Shown here: positions 32,336 to 41,527 of the stretch, piece by piece | Layout: each line of letters opens with the position of its first letter | Position numbering within the stretch: the stretch's first letter is position 1 | Origin: Pseudoalteromonas haloplanktis ATCC 14393 | GTDB lineage: Bacteria > Pseudomonadota > Gammaproteobacteria > Enterobacterales > Alteromonadaceae | Length of the DNA: 64,000 bases | Assembly: GCF_000238355.1 (NCBI RefSeq) | Contig: NZ_AHCA01000014.1 | Location: 1 to 64,000, forward strand | Reading direction: 5' to 3' | Program-made: the position numbers and the translations under genes | Notes under the pieces: generated by a model | Told to the model about the DNA's origin: nothing | Seen by the model: the letters and a program-made list of their open reading frames with translations, nothing else | Database searches by the model: none

Positions 32336-34666
32336 CTATTTTTTCACTTTGGCATTGGCGAAAGCATCGGCAAAGGCATTGCCCATCATCGCATTACCGG
32401 TATCGCGTTTTGGTTTAGCGGCGCGAGGTTGCTGAGCATTACCACGATTATTTTGCGACTTTTGGTTAACTGATGGCGTTGATTTATTGCTGGTATCAAT
32501 ATCATCATCTAAACGCATGGTAAAACTAATACGTTTACGAGCGGCATCTACTTCCACCACTTTAACTTTCACAATATCGCCAGCTTTAACCACTTCGCGC
32601 GGATCAGAAATAAACTTATTAGTAATTGCTGAAATATGCACTAGGCCATCTTGGTGTACACCCACATCAACGAACGCACCAAAGTTAGCAACGTTAGACA
32701 CTACCCCTTCTAAAATCATGCCTGGTTTTAAGTCATTGATGGTTTCTACGCCGGCTTTAAATTCGGCGGTTTTAAAATCAGGACGAGGATCGCGGCCGGG
32801 CTTATCAAGCTCACTGATGATATCGGTGACAGTCGGTAAGCCAAATTTCTCATCAGTGTAGTCGTTAGCGACTAACTTATTAAGGAGCTCAGAATTACCT
32901 ATAAGTTGAGTAACATCAAGGTTATTTTTCTCACAGATACGTTTAACAACAGGATAAGCTTCAGGGTGAACCGATGACTTATCAAGTGGATCGCTGCCAT
33001 TGCTGATTTTTAAGAAGCCCGCGGCTTGCTCAAATGCTTTTGGCCCTAAACGTTCTACTTTCTTAAGCTCTGAGCGTTTAGCGAATGAACCGTTAGCATC
33101 GCGATAATTAACAATGTTTTGCGCTAAAGTTTTGTTCAAACCGGATACGCGAGCAAGTAATGGCACTGAGGCCATGTTTAAATCTACACCGACTAAGTTA
33201 ACACAATCTTCAACAACCGATGTGAGCGTTTGACCTAGCTGACTTTGCGATACGTCATGTTGATATTGGCCTACACCAATTGATTTTGGCTCTACTTTAA
33301 CAAGCTCTGCGAGTGGGTCTTGCAAGCGACGTGCAATAGACACAGCGCCACGTAACGATACATCTAAATCGGGGAATTCATTGGCTGCAAATTCTGACGC
33401 CGAGTATACAGACGCCCCAGCTTCGCTGACCATAATCTTATTTAGTTTAAGCTCGCTATTCGCTTTGATGAGTTCAGCAACGAGTTTGTCTGACTCACGA
33501 GAGGCCGTGCCGTTACCAATAGCAATCAGCTCAACTTTGTGCTGGCGACATAATTGTTCTAGCGTACGTATTGATTTATCCCAATGATTTTGTGGCGCAT
33601 GTGGGAATATTGTTTGTGTCGCCAATAATTTACCAGTGCTATCGACGACTGCGATTTTACAGCCTGTACGTAGGCCAGGATCAAGGCCAAGTGTAGTGCG
33701 TGCGCCAGCAGGTGCTGCCATTAATAAGTCTTTTAAATTTTTCGCAAATACATCAATTGCACCGGTTTCGGCTTTTTCGCGCATGGCTGCTAAAAATTCA
33801 TTTTCTAAATGCAGACCAAGTTTAATTTTCCATGCCCATTGTACAACGCTAAGCAACCATGCACTTGCTGCTTGGTTATTAATATCAAGGCGATAGTGAT
33901 CTGCAATCATTACAGCACACATTTGAGCTGGGTTTTCTGAACTTGGCTCAGGGTTAATACTCAGCTGTAAAACTCCTTCATTTCGAGCACGAAGCATAGC
34001 TAATGCACGGTGCGAAGGCACTTTCTTAAGAGCTTCTTGATGCTCAAAGTAATCACGGTATTTAGTGCCTGCTTGTTCTTGACCTGCAATAAGGCTTGCT
34101 TCAATTTGGCCATGTTGGCTAATGTGACTGCGAAACTTAGCAAGCAGTTTCGCATCTTCAGCAAAGCGCTCCATAAGAATAAACTTAGCGCCATCTAGCA
34201 CTGCTTTTTCATCGGCAAAACCCGCTTCAGGGTTTAAATAACCTGCGGCCTGTTGTTCTGGATCTAATGAGGCGTCATTAAACAGGGCATCAGCTAACGG
34301 CTGTATACCTGCTTCGATCGCGATTTGCCCTTTAGTACGGCGTTTTGCCTTATAAGGTAAGTACAGATCCTCTAACTCGGTTTTACTATCTGCATTATTA
34401 ATATCTGCCGCTAAACTTGCCGTGAGCTTATCTTGAGATTCAATGGTTGTTAAAATAAAAGCTCTACGCTCTTCTAGTTCACGTAAATATGATAAACGCT
34501 GTTCGAGTAAACGTAATTGAGTATCGTCTAATCCGCCCGTTACTTCTTTGCGGTAGCGAGCGATAAAAGGCACGGTTGAACCTTCATCGAGTAATTTTGT
34601 AGCAGCTATAATTTGTTGCTCTTGGGCGTTCAGCTCAGTGGCTAAACGTGCAGAGATATTGCTCAT
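32336..34666 (-). CDS. tex: Transcription accessory protein Tex
   Basis: 776 residues, the usual Tex length. The N-terminal helical region starts ISARLATELNAQEQQI. It is followed by a YqgF-like RNase H fold (LGLDPGLRTGCKIAVVDSTG), a helix-hairpin-helix region (VNYRDANGSFAKRSELKKV) and a C-terminal S1 RNA-binding domain (EGVVSNVANFGAFVDVGVHQ, residues about 650-720). The Gly/Gln/Lys-rich tail is disordered. Tex binds nucleic acids and affects transcription and translation fidelity. In E. coli tex (yhgF) neighbours greB and ompR, as here. Confidence 0.96.
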   Translation of the reverse strand: MSNISARLATELNAQEQQIIAATKLLDEGSTVPFIARYRKEVTGGLDDTQLRLLEQRLSYLRELEERRAFILTTIESQDKLTASLAADINNADSKTELEDLYLPYKAKRRTKGQIAIEAGIQPLADALFNDASLDPEQQAAGYLNPEAGFADEKAVLDGAKFILMERFAEDAKLLAKFRSHISQHGQIEASLIAGQEQAGTKYRDYFEHQEALKKVPSHRALAMLRARNEGVLQLSINPEPSSENPAQMCAVMIADHYRLDINNQAASAWLLSVVQWAWKIKLGLHLENEFLAAMREKAETGAIDVFAKNLKDLLMAAPAGARTTLGLDPGLRTGCKIAVVDSTGKLLATQTIFPHAPQNHWDKSIRTLEQLCRQHKVELIAIGNGTASRESDKLVAELIKANSELKLNKIMVSEAGASVYSASEFAANEFPDLDVSLRGAVSIARRLQDPLAELVKVEPKSIGVGQYQHDVSQSQLGQTLTSVVEDCVNLVGVDLNMASVPLLARVSGLNKTLAQNIVNYRDANGSFAKRSELKKVERLGPKAFEQAAGFLKISNGSDPLDKSSVHPEAYPVVKRICEKNNLDVTQLIGNSELLNKLVANDYTDEKFGLPTVTDIISELDKPGRDPRPDFKTAEFKAGVETINDLKPGMILEGVVSNVANFGAFVDVGVHQDGLVHISAITNKFISDPREVVKAGDIVKVKVVEVDAARKRISFTMRLDDDIDTSNKSTPSVNQKSQNNRGNAQQPRAAKPKRDTGNAMMGNAFADAFANAKVKK

Positions 34667-34753
34667 GCAAAAACCTTATTAAACAATTTGAAGACCAGAA
34701 CGAGAGTTTTGGCGTAATGAATTGCCTGAATAATATCACAGCAACGCACAATA

Positions 34754-34785
34754 AAAAGGCCTTAAAGTATGCTTTAAGGCCTTTG
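34754..34785 (-). terminator. Terminator of the CBS-domain gene
   Basis: Perfect stem AAAAGGCCTTAAAG (34754-34767) with CTTTAAGGCCTTT (34772-34784). On the minus strand it is followed by a T-rich run. Confidence 0.8.
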
Positions 34786-34830
34786 CTGTAAAGATAATGA
34801 CTACTTACGAAATACGTAAATAGTTAAAAA

Positions 34831-35412
34831 TTAATGTGGGTGCTCAATATGCTCCATTACTTCACTAAAAGAGTGGGCGATAGGGCTAATATGAACAGGG
34901 ATTTGCAATGTTTTTGCAATCTCACGAGCAGAGATCAAGCCACAAATTTCATTATGTACACTAGTAACTAATAAAAACATAACACCGGCTTGCTCCATTG
35001 TTTGTAATGCATCACCAACACATGCATAGCTTAAGCTTTGCATACTGACACCTGTTAAGTGGCTAAGTGGCGTCATCACGTGACGCAAGCTGATTTCAGC
35101 ACGAGAAATATTCAAACGCTGTGCTAAAATCATTACTTTTGAGCTTTGTAGATCAGCACTAGATGCGATCCCTAGTAATTTCTCTTGGTCATCAATTACT
35201 AAAATAAAACCGGTATGTTGACTGGTTATTTGTTTTAGTGCATCAACAATGGTGGTTTCATAATGCGCGCGAAGCGGATCTTTTTGAGTGAAATTATTAA
35301 CCATAGTTAAAGCCGGAGAAGTTAAATCAATTAACGGCTGAGTTTCACGGTAAGTGTGAGATAAAACGCCTTCAGAAATATTTTGAGTACGAAGCTCTTT
35401 AAAGTTAGTCAT
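34831..35412 (-). CDS. CBS-domain protein
   Basis: 193 residues from the ATG at 35412 (a GTG four codons upstream is an alternative). Two CBS motifs are seen: DALKQITSQHTGFILVIDD with KLLGIASSADL, and GDALQTMEQAGVMFLLVTS with EICGLISAREI. CBS pairs bind adenosine nucleotides and act as regulatory modules. No catalytic domain is attached. It ends in a His-rich tail (MEHIEHPH), which might bind metal. It lies between tex and a small exported protein, an insertion into the tex-greB neighbourhood. Confidence 0.82.
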   Translation of the reverse strand: MTNFKELRTQNISEGVLSHTYRETQPLIDLTSPALTMVNNFTQKDPLRAHYETTIVDALKQITSQHTGFILVIDDQEKLLGIASSADLQSSKVMILAQRLNISRAEISLRHVMTPLSHLTGVSMQSLSYACVGDALQTMEQAGVMFLLVTSVHNEICGLISAREIAKTLQIPVHISPIAHSFSEVMEHIEHPH

Positions 35413-35461
35413 AGTAATCACCAATTATGTTATTAAATTTAATAAAGTTTTAAGCAGTAAA

Positions 35462-35773
35462 TTAAATCAAATAACTTGGTGGACCACGCTGGTAAGCTTG
35501 GCTAAAAGGTTGTGTTAAAGTAGTGCTCACATAAAGTGATAAAGCATTTTCAGGGAGTGGTTGAAGCACCCTGATAGAGAGTCCGTCAACGTGTGTATCT
35601 AGGTCAACGTCAGGGGTAGTTTGCTCTGCTGTGTCACAAACAAAGTAGTGTGGGGTTGGAGAAGCTAATTCTTTAGAATTGGTAACGTCATGCGCAAATG
35701 AAGTCAAACTCACACTTACTAAAAGTGTGAATAACATGGCATTACTAATTATGCGATGTATTGCGTTTGACAT
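35462..35773 (-). CDS. Small exported protein with RGPPSYLI terminus
   Basis: 103 residues. A long N-region is followed by a signal peptide ending SLTSFAHD. The mature part is about 75 residues with one cysteine (HYFVCDTAEQ), acidic stretches and the C-terminal motif QRGPPSYLI. Small exported proteins ending in similar Arg-Gly-Pro-Pro motifs are seen in other gammaproteobacteria, but I cannot name a family. It lies 49 nt upstream of the CBS gene on the same strand and may be co-transcribed with it. Confidence 0.6.
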   Translation of the reverse strand: MSNAIHRIISNAMLFTLLVSVSLTSFAHDVTNSKELASPTPHYFVCDTAEQTTPDVDLDTHVDGLSIRVLQPLPENALSLYVSTTLTQPFSQAYQRGPPSYLI

Positions 35774-35920
35774 GACAACGACCTTCCAATTCTGAACTCA
35801 AGTGCGAAATGCTTGACTTGAGTATCTTTAGTTATAGTCTACAAATTCACTTTAGACAACCAATAATTAATCTTATCTGAATAATAAATCGAATGTGTTG
35901 CTTGCTCTGTCTTACACGTT

Positions 35921-36397
35921 TTAAGAGCCTGGGTAGTAAATACTGTTAACGTACCACTCTTTCTTTCCTTGTGGGGTTGTGACATAAAATTCATCATCAA
36001 CTTGCTTGTTTAATAGTGCACGTGCCATTGGAGAATCAATGGAAATATAATCTTTGCGGTCATAAATCTCATCAGGGCCGACAATTCTAAATTTAAGCAC
36101 TTCACCTTGCTCATTTTCAATTTCCACCCAAGCACCAAAAAACACTTTACCAGCTTGTTGTGGTGAGTAATCAATTATTTTTAGATCTGGCATACGTTTA
36201 CGCAAATACCGAACACGGCGGTCTATTTGTCGTAGTAAACGCTTATTGTATTGATAGTCTGCATTTTCAGAGCGATCCCCCAAACTTGCTGCCCAGCTCA
36301 CTATTTTAGTGACTTCAGGACGCTTAACATTCCATAAGTGATCATGTTCTTGTTGTAGTTGTAAATAGCCCTCTCGGGTAATTAAATTGGTTTTCAC
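35921..36397 (-). CDS. greB: Transcription elongation factor GreB
   Basis: 158 residues, same length as E. coli GreB. The N-terminal coiled coil (LQQEHDHLWNVKRPEVTKIV) contains the acidic tip (RSENADYQYNKRLL), which enters the RNA polymerase secondary channel and triggers RNA cleavage. The C-terminal FKBP-like domain ends GKKEWYVNSIYYPGS. It is divergent from ompR as in E. coli. Confidence 0.95.
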   Translation of the reverse strand: MKTNLITREGYLQLQQEHDHLWNVKRPEVTKIVSWAASLGDRSENADYQYNKRLLRQIDRRVRYLRKRMPDLKIIDYSPQQAGKVFFGAWVEIENEQGEVLKFRIVGPDEIYDRKDYISIDSPMARALLNKQVDDEFYVTTPQGKKEWYVNSIYYPGS

Positions 36398-36584
36398 GTT
36401 GCAATTTTTACTTTGGGAGACACGTACGCAAGGTATAAAAATCTCGTTGCCTTGTCGAGCTGATTTTTACGATCTTTTATATTTATGGTGCCTTGAAATG
36501 TTCAGTAACAATCTAGTGAGCTAATTAGTTTTTTATTATCAAGTTTTTCATTTATATTAATCAGTAACAGTAAAAACAATAAGA

Positions 36585-37313
36585 ATGAAATTAATGGGAC
36601 ATGAAACTACAAAAGTATTAGTCGTTGATGATGATATGCGCTTACGCGGCTTGTTAGAGCGCTACTTGGTAGAACAAGGATTTATTGTACGTACAGCGGG
36701 CAACTCAGAACAAATGGATCGCTTACTAGAACGTGAAAACTTTCACTTAATGGTGCTCGATTTAATGCTTCCGGGCGAAGATGGCTTATCTATTTGCCAG
36801 CGCTTACGTCAAAAAGAAAATGAAATCCCCATTGTAATGCTGACCGCTAAAGGTGATGAAGTTGACCGAATTATTGGTTTAGAACTTGGCGCAGATGACT
36901 ACATTCCAAAGCCATTTAATCCACGCGAATTATTAGCTCGTATTAAAGCCATTTTGCGCCGTCGCGCAAAAGAAGTACCTGGGGCGCCTGCTGCAGAAGA
37001 AAATGAAATTACGTTCGGGGAATTCTCACTTAATTTAGCCACGCGAGAAATGAGCCAAGGTGACAAGACCATGTCGTTAACCAGTGGCGAGTTTGCGGTA
37101 TTAAAAGCGTTGGTGACTCACCCGCGAGAGCCGCTAAGCCGTGATAAGTTAATGAATTTAGCTAGAGGGCGTGATTACAGTGCGCTAGAGCGTAGTATCG
37201 ATGTACAAGTATCGCGTTTGCGTCGGATGATTGAAGTCGATGCGGCTAATCCTCGCTATATTCAAACCGTGTGGGGCTTAGGCTACGTATTTGTACCTGA
37301 TGGTGAAAAATAG
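36585..37313 (+). CDS. ompR: Response regulator OmpR
   Basis: 242 residues. The receiver domain has the acidic pocket DDD (residues 15-17), the phosphoacceptor Asp59 (LMVLDLMLPGEDG) and Lys in PKPFNPREL. The C-terminal winged helix (SGEFAVLKALVTHPREPLSRD) is nearly identical to E. coli OmpR. It controls porin and envelope genes according to osmolarity. Starting at the fourth codon (36594) would match the E. coli N-terminus more closely; no strong SD separates the two options. envZ follows 6 nt later. Confidence 0.95.
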   Translation: MKLMGHETTKVLVVDDDMRLRGLLERYLVEQGFIVRTAGNSEQMDRLLERENFHLMVLDLMLPGEDGLSICQRLRQKENEIPIVMLTAKGDEVDRIIGLELGADDYIPKPFNPRELLARIKAILRRRAKEVPGAPAAEENEITFGEFSLNLATREMSQGDKTMSLTSGEFAVLKALVTHPREPLSRDKLMNLARGRDYSALERSIDVQVSRLRRMIEVDAANPRYIQTVWGLGYVFVPDGEK

Positions 37314-37319
37314 TCTGCT

Positions 37320-38615
37320 ATGAGTATGTTTCCCAAGAGTGCATTTGGACAAACAGTGTTTTTGGTAGCAGCATTATTGTTGATCAACCAAGTAGTATCT
37401 TACATCACTGTGAGTCTATACGTAGTTAAACCGACCATTGAACAAGTTAATCTGATTTTAGCCAAGCAGATCAAAACCGTGTTTATAGATTGGGAAGATG
37501 GCGTTGAGATCAGCGATGAAGTATCGAATAAGTTTTTTGAAATAACGGGTATCGAAGTCATGACTCAGCGCCAAGCGATGAGCGAGGGACTTGGCCAAAC
37601 TCGTGAGTATTCAATGCTATCACGCAGTATGTCTGAGCAATTAAATGGCTCTGCCCGAGTGCGTATAAGCCAAACAGATCCGTTAGTATATTGGGTTGAA
37701 GCACCGCAAGCCCCTGGTTACTGGGTTAAAGTTCCTCTGACTGGTTTTAAAGAAAACAACCTCGAATTTTTGACCTTCTATTTATCCAGTATCGGTTTTT
37801 TAAGTGTGCTTGGTGGCTGGCTTTTTGCTCGTCACTTAAATCGACCATTAAAAGCATTGCAGCAAGCGGCTGTTAAAGTAGGTGTTGGTGACTTTTCCAC
37901 TAAACTTGAAGAACATGGTTCAACTGAAGTGATTGAGGTAACACGGGCATTTAATCAAATGTCACGAGGGATTGCTGCACTTGAAAATGACCGTCGATTA
38001 TTGATGGCGGGTGTGTCTCATGATTTACGTACGCCACTGACACGCATTCGCTTAGCCACCGAAATGATGTCGGATGAAGAAGACTACCTGCGAGAAGGGA
38101 TTATCTACGACATTGAAGATATGAATGCCATTATCGATCAATTTATTGAGTATTTGCGCCACCACAAACGTGAAGAGCTCGCGCTTGAAGATCTTAATGC
38201 GATTGTTTCAGAAGTGGTGCACTCAGAGCAAAAACATCAACGTACTATCACCTTTCGCGAAAACCCTAGTATTAGTAATATCCCTTTAAGTATGGTGGCA
38301 ATTAAACGCGTTGTTACCAACATGATTGAAAATGCGATACGTTATTCGGATGGCGATATTGAGGTTGAAACGGCGATCAGCAGTGATAAAAAATACGCTG
38401 TGGTGATGGTAAATGATCATGGCCCCGGTATTCCTGAGAGTGAACTAGAAACTGTATTTGAACCCTTTAAACAAGGTGATGCAGCCAGAGGCAGTGAAGG
38501 TAGCGGCTTAGGTTTGGCAATTATCAAACGCATAATTGATATGCACGGTGGTAAGGTAAAATTAGTAAACCGCCCTGAAGGCGGTTTAAGTGCACAAATT
38601 TATTTACCTAAGTAG
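37320..38615 (+). CDS. envZ: Sensor histidine kinase EnvZ
   Basis: 431 residues. Two membrane segments (about 13-35 and 155-170) frame a periplasmic domain. A HAMP domain (RHLNRPLKALQQAAVKVGVG) is followed by the DHp helix with His234 (GVSHDLRTPLTRIRLATEM). The ATPase domain has the N box NMIENAIRYSD, G1 DHGPGIP and G2 GSGLGLAI. It phosphorylates and dephosphorylates OmpR. Same operon, gap of 6 nt. Confidence 0.95.
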   Translation: MSMFPKSAFGQTVFLVAALLLINQVVSYITVSLYVVKPTIEQVNLILAKQIKTVFIDWEDGVEISDEVSNKFFEITGIEVMTQRQAMSEGLGQTREYSMLSRSMSEQLNGSARVRISQTDPLVYWVEAPQAPGYWVKVPLTGFKENNLEFLTFYLSSIGFLSVLGGWLFARHLNRPLKALQQAAVKVGVGDFSTKLEEHGSTEVIEVTRAFNQMSRGIAALENDRRLLMAGVSHDLRTPLTRIRLATEMMSDEEDYLREGIIYDIEDMNAIIDQFIEYLRHHKREELALEDLNAIVSEVVHSEQKHQRTITFRENPSISNIPLSMVAIKRVVTNMIENAIRYSDGDIEVETAISSDKKYAVVMVNDHGPGIPESELETVFEPFKQGDAARGSEGSGLGLAIIKRIIDMHGGKVKLVNRPEGGLSAQIYLPK

Positions 38616-38620
38616 CCTTT

Positions 38621-38648
38621 AGCCGTAAGCAACTTAAAGCTTACGGCT
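38621..38648. repeat. Perfect inverted repeat between envZ and the GH97 gene
   Basis: AGCCGTAAGC (38621-38630) and GCTTACGGCT (38639-38648) form a 10-bp stem with an 8-nt loop. T tracts are poor on both sides, so it may be a member of the dispersed repeat family seen near the rRNA genes as well as a weak terminator for the convergent genes. Confidence 0.65.
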
Positions 38649-38666
38649 TAAAACTTATGGCTACCT

Positions 38667-40709
38667 TTAAAGCGCTTTAAATCTAATTGCTGTGCCGCCG
38701 CTGGTGGCAAGTTTCAGCGTTAGCTTATCTGTTGCTGTAACAATGCGTTTTTCGATTTTTAAATCGTAAGGGTTGTTCTTCCACTCGGCTTTGTCACCAT
38801 CACGGTAAATGTGTGCTTCAAACTTTTTACCTTGCTCTAAAAAGTCGAGTTCAACTTCTATGCTACGGGCTTGCTCATCGGTGACTGCGCCTAAGTACCA
38901 ATCGTTACCTGAATAGTGATCACGTTTGCGCTCTTTACGAGCAAATACTACGTAGTCGCCAACTTCCCCTGCGATAGCGATACTTTGTTGCCAATCAGTG
39001 GGTACGTCTTGAATAAACTGGAAGGCATCAGGCTTGGCCAAATAGTTACGCGGTAAGTCAGCGGCCATTTGAATTGGGCTATACATTACAACATATAAAG
39101 CCAGTTGCTTCGCTAAAGTGGTTTGTGGGCGATTAGTATCAGCGCCTAAACCATTAAAACTCATATCAAAAATACCCGGAGTAAAATCCATCGGCCCTGC
39201 CAGCATACGAGTGAAGGCAAGCATTGGAATATGTTCAGGTGGATTAGGTGGTGTGCCCCAAGCATTAAATTCTTGGCCGCGAGCACCTTCACGAGCGATC
39301 CAATTTGGATACGTACGGCGCAGGCCGGTGTCTTTAATTGGCTCATGGGTATTAATGCTGAGCTTATGTTTAGCGGCTAGTTTGATACTGTGAAGGTACT
39401 CGTTAACCATAAATTGGCCGTCATGCCATTCTTTTCGAACAATACCATTGTCGTCAATGCGTTTGATATTACCGCCATCAGCAACGTATCCTGTCTTCAC
39501 TTGGCTAACGTTGGATTTTTCATAGAGTGCGTAGGCATCTTCCATTTGCTTGCGGTAGTTTGTAACGTTACCAGATGTTTCGTGGTGGCCAATCAGTTGT
39601 ACACCTTTTTGTTTACCGTAACGAGTAAGTTCAGCAATATCAAAATCATCGTAAGGTTTGGTAAAGCTAAATACATCGCCATTAAAGAACCAGTCGCCAT
39701 CCCAGCCAATATTCCAGCCTTCCACTAACACACCATCAAAACCGTATTTAGCGGCAAAATCCATGTAACGCTTTGTCTCGCTGGTAGTGGCGCCGTGTTT
39801 TTCACCGCTCCCCCAAGTATTTTCATTGATGTGCATGCCCCACCAAATACCGACATACTTCCCTGGTTTAACCCATGACACATCACCGAGTTTATTGGGT
39901 TCATTGAGGTTTAAAATAATATCTGAGTTGATCAAATCAACGGCTTTTGCACCAATTTGAATGGTACGCCACGGTGTATTAAACGCGCCGTGTTTTTTTA
40001 CAGCGATGCCATCAGACCAAGGAGTTAAATCGGCTTGTAAAGTACCTGGGCGACGTTGATTTAACACCATACTGGCGTAATCAACTAGCGCTGCTTCGTG
40101 AATACTGACATGCACTCCATCGGCATTTTTAAAAGTAAATGGTGTGTGTACCAACGCGGCATCGTGTAATGGCGTGGTGTTATATGCGTATTCATAGCGA
40201 TTCCAGCCACGCGCCGGGATCCACCATGCAGTGGTTTTATCAGCACCGGCAATTGCAAACTCAGTAAGCTCTTTGGTGATTTCTATGTTTTCAAAACCTA
40301 CTTGTTTAGGTACTTCGTAGCGAAAACCTACGCCATCATCAAATGCTCTAAAGCGTACGGTGTAAGTAGCTGCGTGTGGGGCCGATTTGCTAAAAGTAAC
40401 GGCCACTTCATTATGCTGATCAATAACGGTTTCGCGTTCTCCCCAAGGTTGTTGCCATTGGCTATCATGTTGGGTGTTTTGTACGTCGATGATTTTAAAC
40501 CCTTCAGCAAAGGCGGCTTGCTGTTTAAATTCAAAACCAAGCACTGAGTTTTCGATGATATCTTTGCCGTTAAAGCTGATTTTATAGCTTGGCATTATTT
40601 GCTGATCTGAAATGGTTATTTTTATATTTCCATTCGGAGATTGAATTGTCGCGTCTTTAGCAAAGCAAGCGCTTGAAAATCCTAATAGAAGTAGCAAAGG
40701 TAATCGCAT
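38667..40709 (-). CDS. GH97 family alpha-glucosidase (SusB-like)
   Basis: 680 residues with a signal peptide ending SSACFAKD. An N-terminal beta-sandwich (NGNIKITISDQQIMPSYKIS) precedes a TIM barrel with GVLVEGWNIGWDGDW and the signature NTHEPIKDTGLRRTYPN and REGARGQEFNAW, typical of GH97. It would hydrolyse alpha-glucosidic bonds of maltooligosaccharides in the periplasm. A C-terminal beta domain closes the protein. The ATG follows AAGGAACAGCT. Its upstream region carries the motif TGCATACGTATTCA also found before the TonB receptor-pullulanase operon. Confidence 0.93.
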   Translation of the reverse strand: MRLPLLLLLGFSSACFAKDATIQSPNGNIKITISDQQIMPSYKISFNGKDIIENSVLGFEFKQQAAFAEGFKIIDVQNTQHDSQWQQPWGERETVIDQHNEVAVTFSKSAPHAATYTVRFRAFDDGVGFRYEVPKQVGFENIEITKELTEFAIAGADKTTAWWIPARGWNRYEYAYNTTPLHDAALVHTPFTFKNADGVHVSIHEAALVDYASMVLNQRRPGTLQADLTPWSDGIAVKKHGAFNTPWRTIQIGAKAVDLINSDIILNLNEPNKLGDVSWVKPGKYVGIWWGMHINENTWGSGEKHGATTSETKRYMDFAAKYGFDGVLVEGWNIGWDGDWFFNGDVFSFTKPYDDFDIAELTRYGKQKGVQLIGHHETSGNVTNYRKQMEDAYALYEKSNVSQVKTGYVADGGNIKRIDDNGIVRKEWHDGQFMVNEYLHSIKLAAKHKLSINTHEPIKDTGLRRTYPNWIAREGARGQEFNAWGTPPNPPEHIPMLAFTRMLAGPMDFTPGIFDMSFNGLGADTNRPQTTLAKQLALYVVMYSPIQMAADLPRNYLAKPDAFQFIQDVPTDWQQSIAIAGEVGDYVVFARKERKRDHYSGNDWYLGAVTDEQARSIEVELDFLEQGKKFEAHIYRDGDKAEWKNNPYDLKIEKRIVTATDKLTLKLATSGGTAIRFKAL

Positions 40710-40780
40710 AGCTGTTCCTTGAGGTGTAACCTAATTGAATCATTTAGCATAAAACGCCAGTGCTTTTATTACGAGATGGT

Positions 40781-40794
40781 TGCATACGTATTCA
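40781..40794. promoter_or_regulatory. LacI-type operator upstream of the GH97 gene
   Basis: TGCATACGTATTCA, a near-palindrome centred on CG, 72 nt upstream of the GH97 start. The identical 14-mer occurs at 55385-55398 before the TonB receptor of the alpha-glucan operon. A central CG within a 14-base palindrome is the classic layout of LacI-family operators. No regulator gene of this type is in the window. Confidence 0.75.
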
Positions 40795-40897
40795 ATTTAT
40801 TGTCAGCTAAGCTGAAACTAAATCTTGGTAATAAAATTAACAAAGTATCAATTGAATCGGTCTATAATGAATAAAAATAAAATAATAAGACATTCAG

Positions 40898-41527
40898 ATG
40901 TTCAAACTATTTATTACTGCTTTATTCATTTTTATGGGCTGTAAAAGCTATGCTGCAACCATCACTATTCATGATCAAAACCAGCAACCGCTCGCAAATG
41001 CGGTAGTATGGCTAACTGCAACTGATCATACCCTACAAACACTGCCTGTGAGTTCACTCTTTACGATGACGCAAAAAGACCGGCAATTTACTCCTCATGT
41101 TTTAGTGGTACCGCAAAATGCGCAGGTTGAATTCCCCAATGCTGATTCAATCATGCATCATGTTTATTCGTTTTCAAACGCTAAATCATTTGAACTAAAG
41201 CTTTACCGTGAGCAACCGCAAGCTCCGATCCGCTTTGAGCAAACGGGAGTTGTTGAGCTTGGTTGTAATATTCATGATTGGATGTTGGGTTATATAGTAG
41301 TGGTTGATAGTCCATTTTATGGCATCACAAATACTCAAGGACAAATAGCGCTGACTCCACAACACGGTGAGTATGAGCTTAATGTATGGCATGAAGGATT
41401 TAGCGATATTAGTCAAACCGAAAGTAAAACTATCGCGCTTGGTAGCGCAGCGGTTGTTTATCAAATAAAGCAGGTTATTGTTCCTCGCATTACGATTGGT
41501 GTAGATGAATTTGATGACTATGAATAA
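40898..41527 (+). CDS. Secreted cupredoxin-like protein (methylamine-utilisation/plastocyanin type)
   Basis: 209 residues with a signal peptide ending GCKSYAAT. The fold is a cupredoxin. A His (SIMHHVYSFSNAKSFELKLY) and a later Cys-x-x-His-x4-Met (GCNIHDWMLGYIVV) make up a type 1 copper site. An N-terminal beta domain (HDQNQQPLANAVVWL) is carboxypeptidase-regulatory-like. The role is unknown; it could pass electrons or bind copper. The stop codon overlaps the start region of the next gene, so the two are co-translated. Confidence 0.8.
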   Translation: MFKLFITALFIFMGCKSYAATITIHDQNQQPLANAVVWLTATDHTLQTLPVSSLFTMTQKDRQFTPHVLVVPQNAQVEFPNADSIMHHVYSFSNAKSFELKLYREQPQAPIRFEQTGVVELGCNIHDWMLGYIVVVDSPFYGITNTQGQIALTPQHGEYELNVWHEGFSDISQTESKTIALGSAAVVYQIKQVIVPRITIGVDEFDDYE

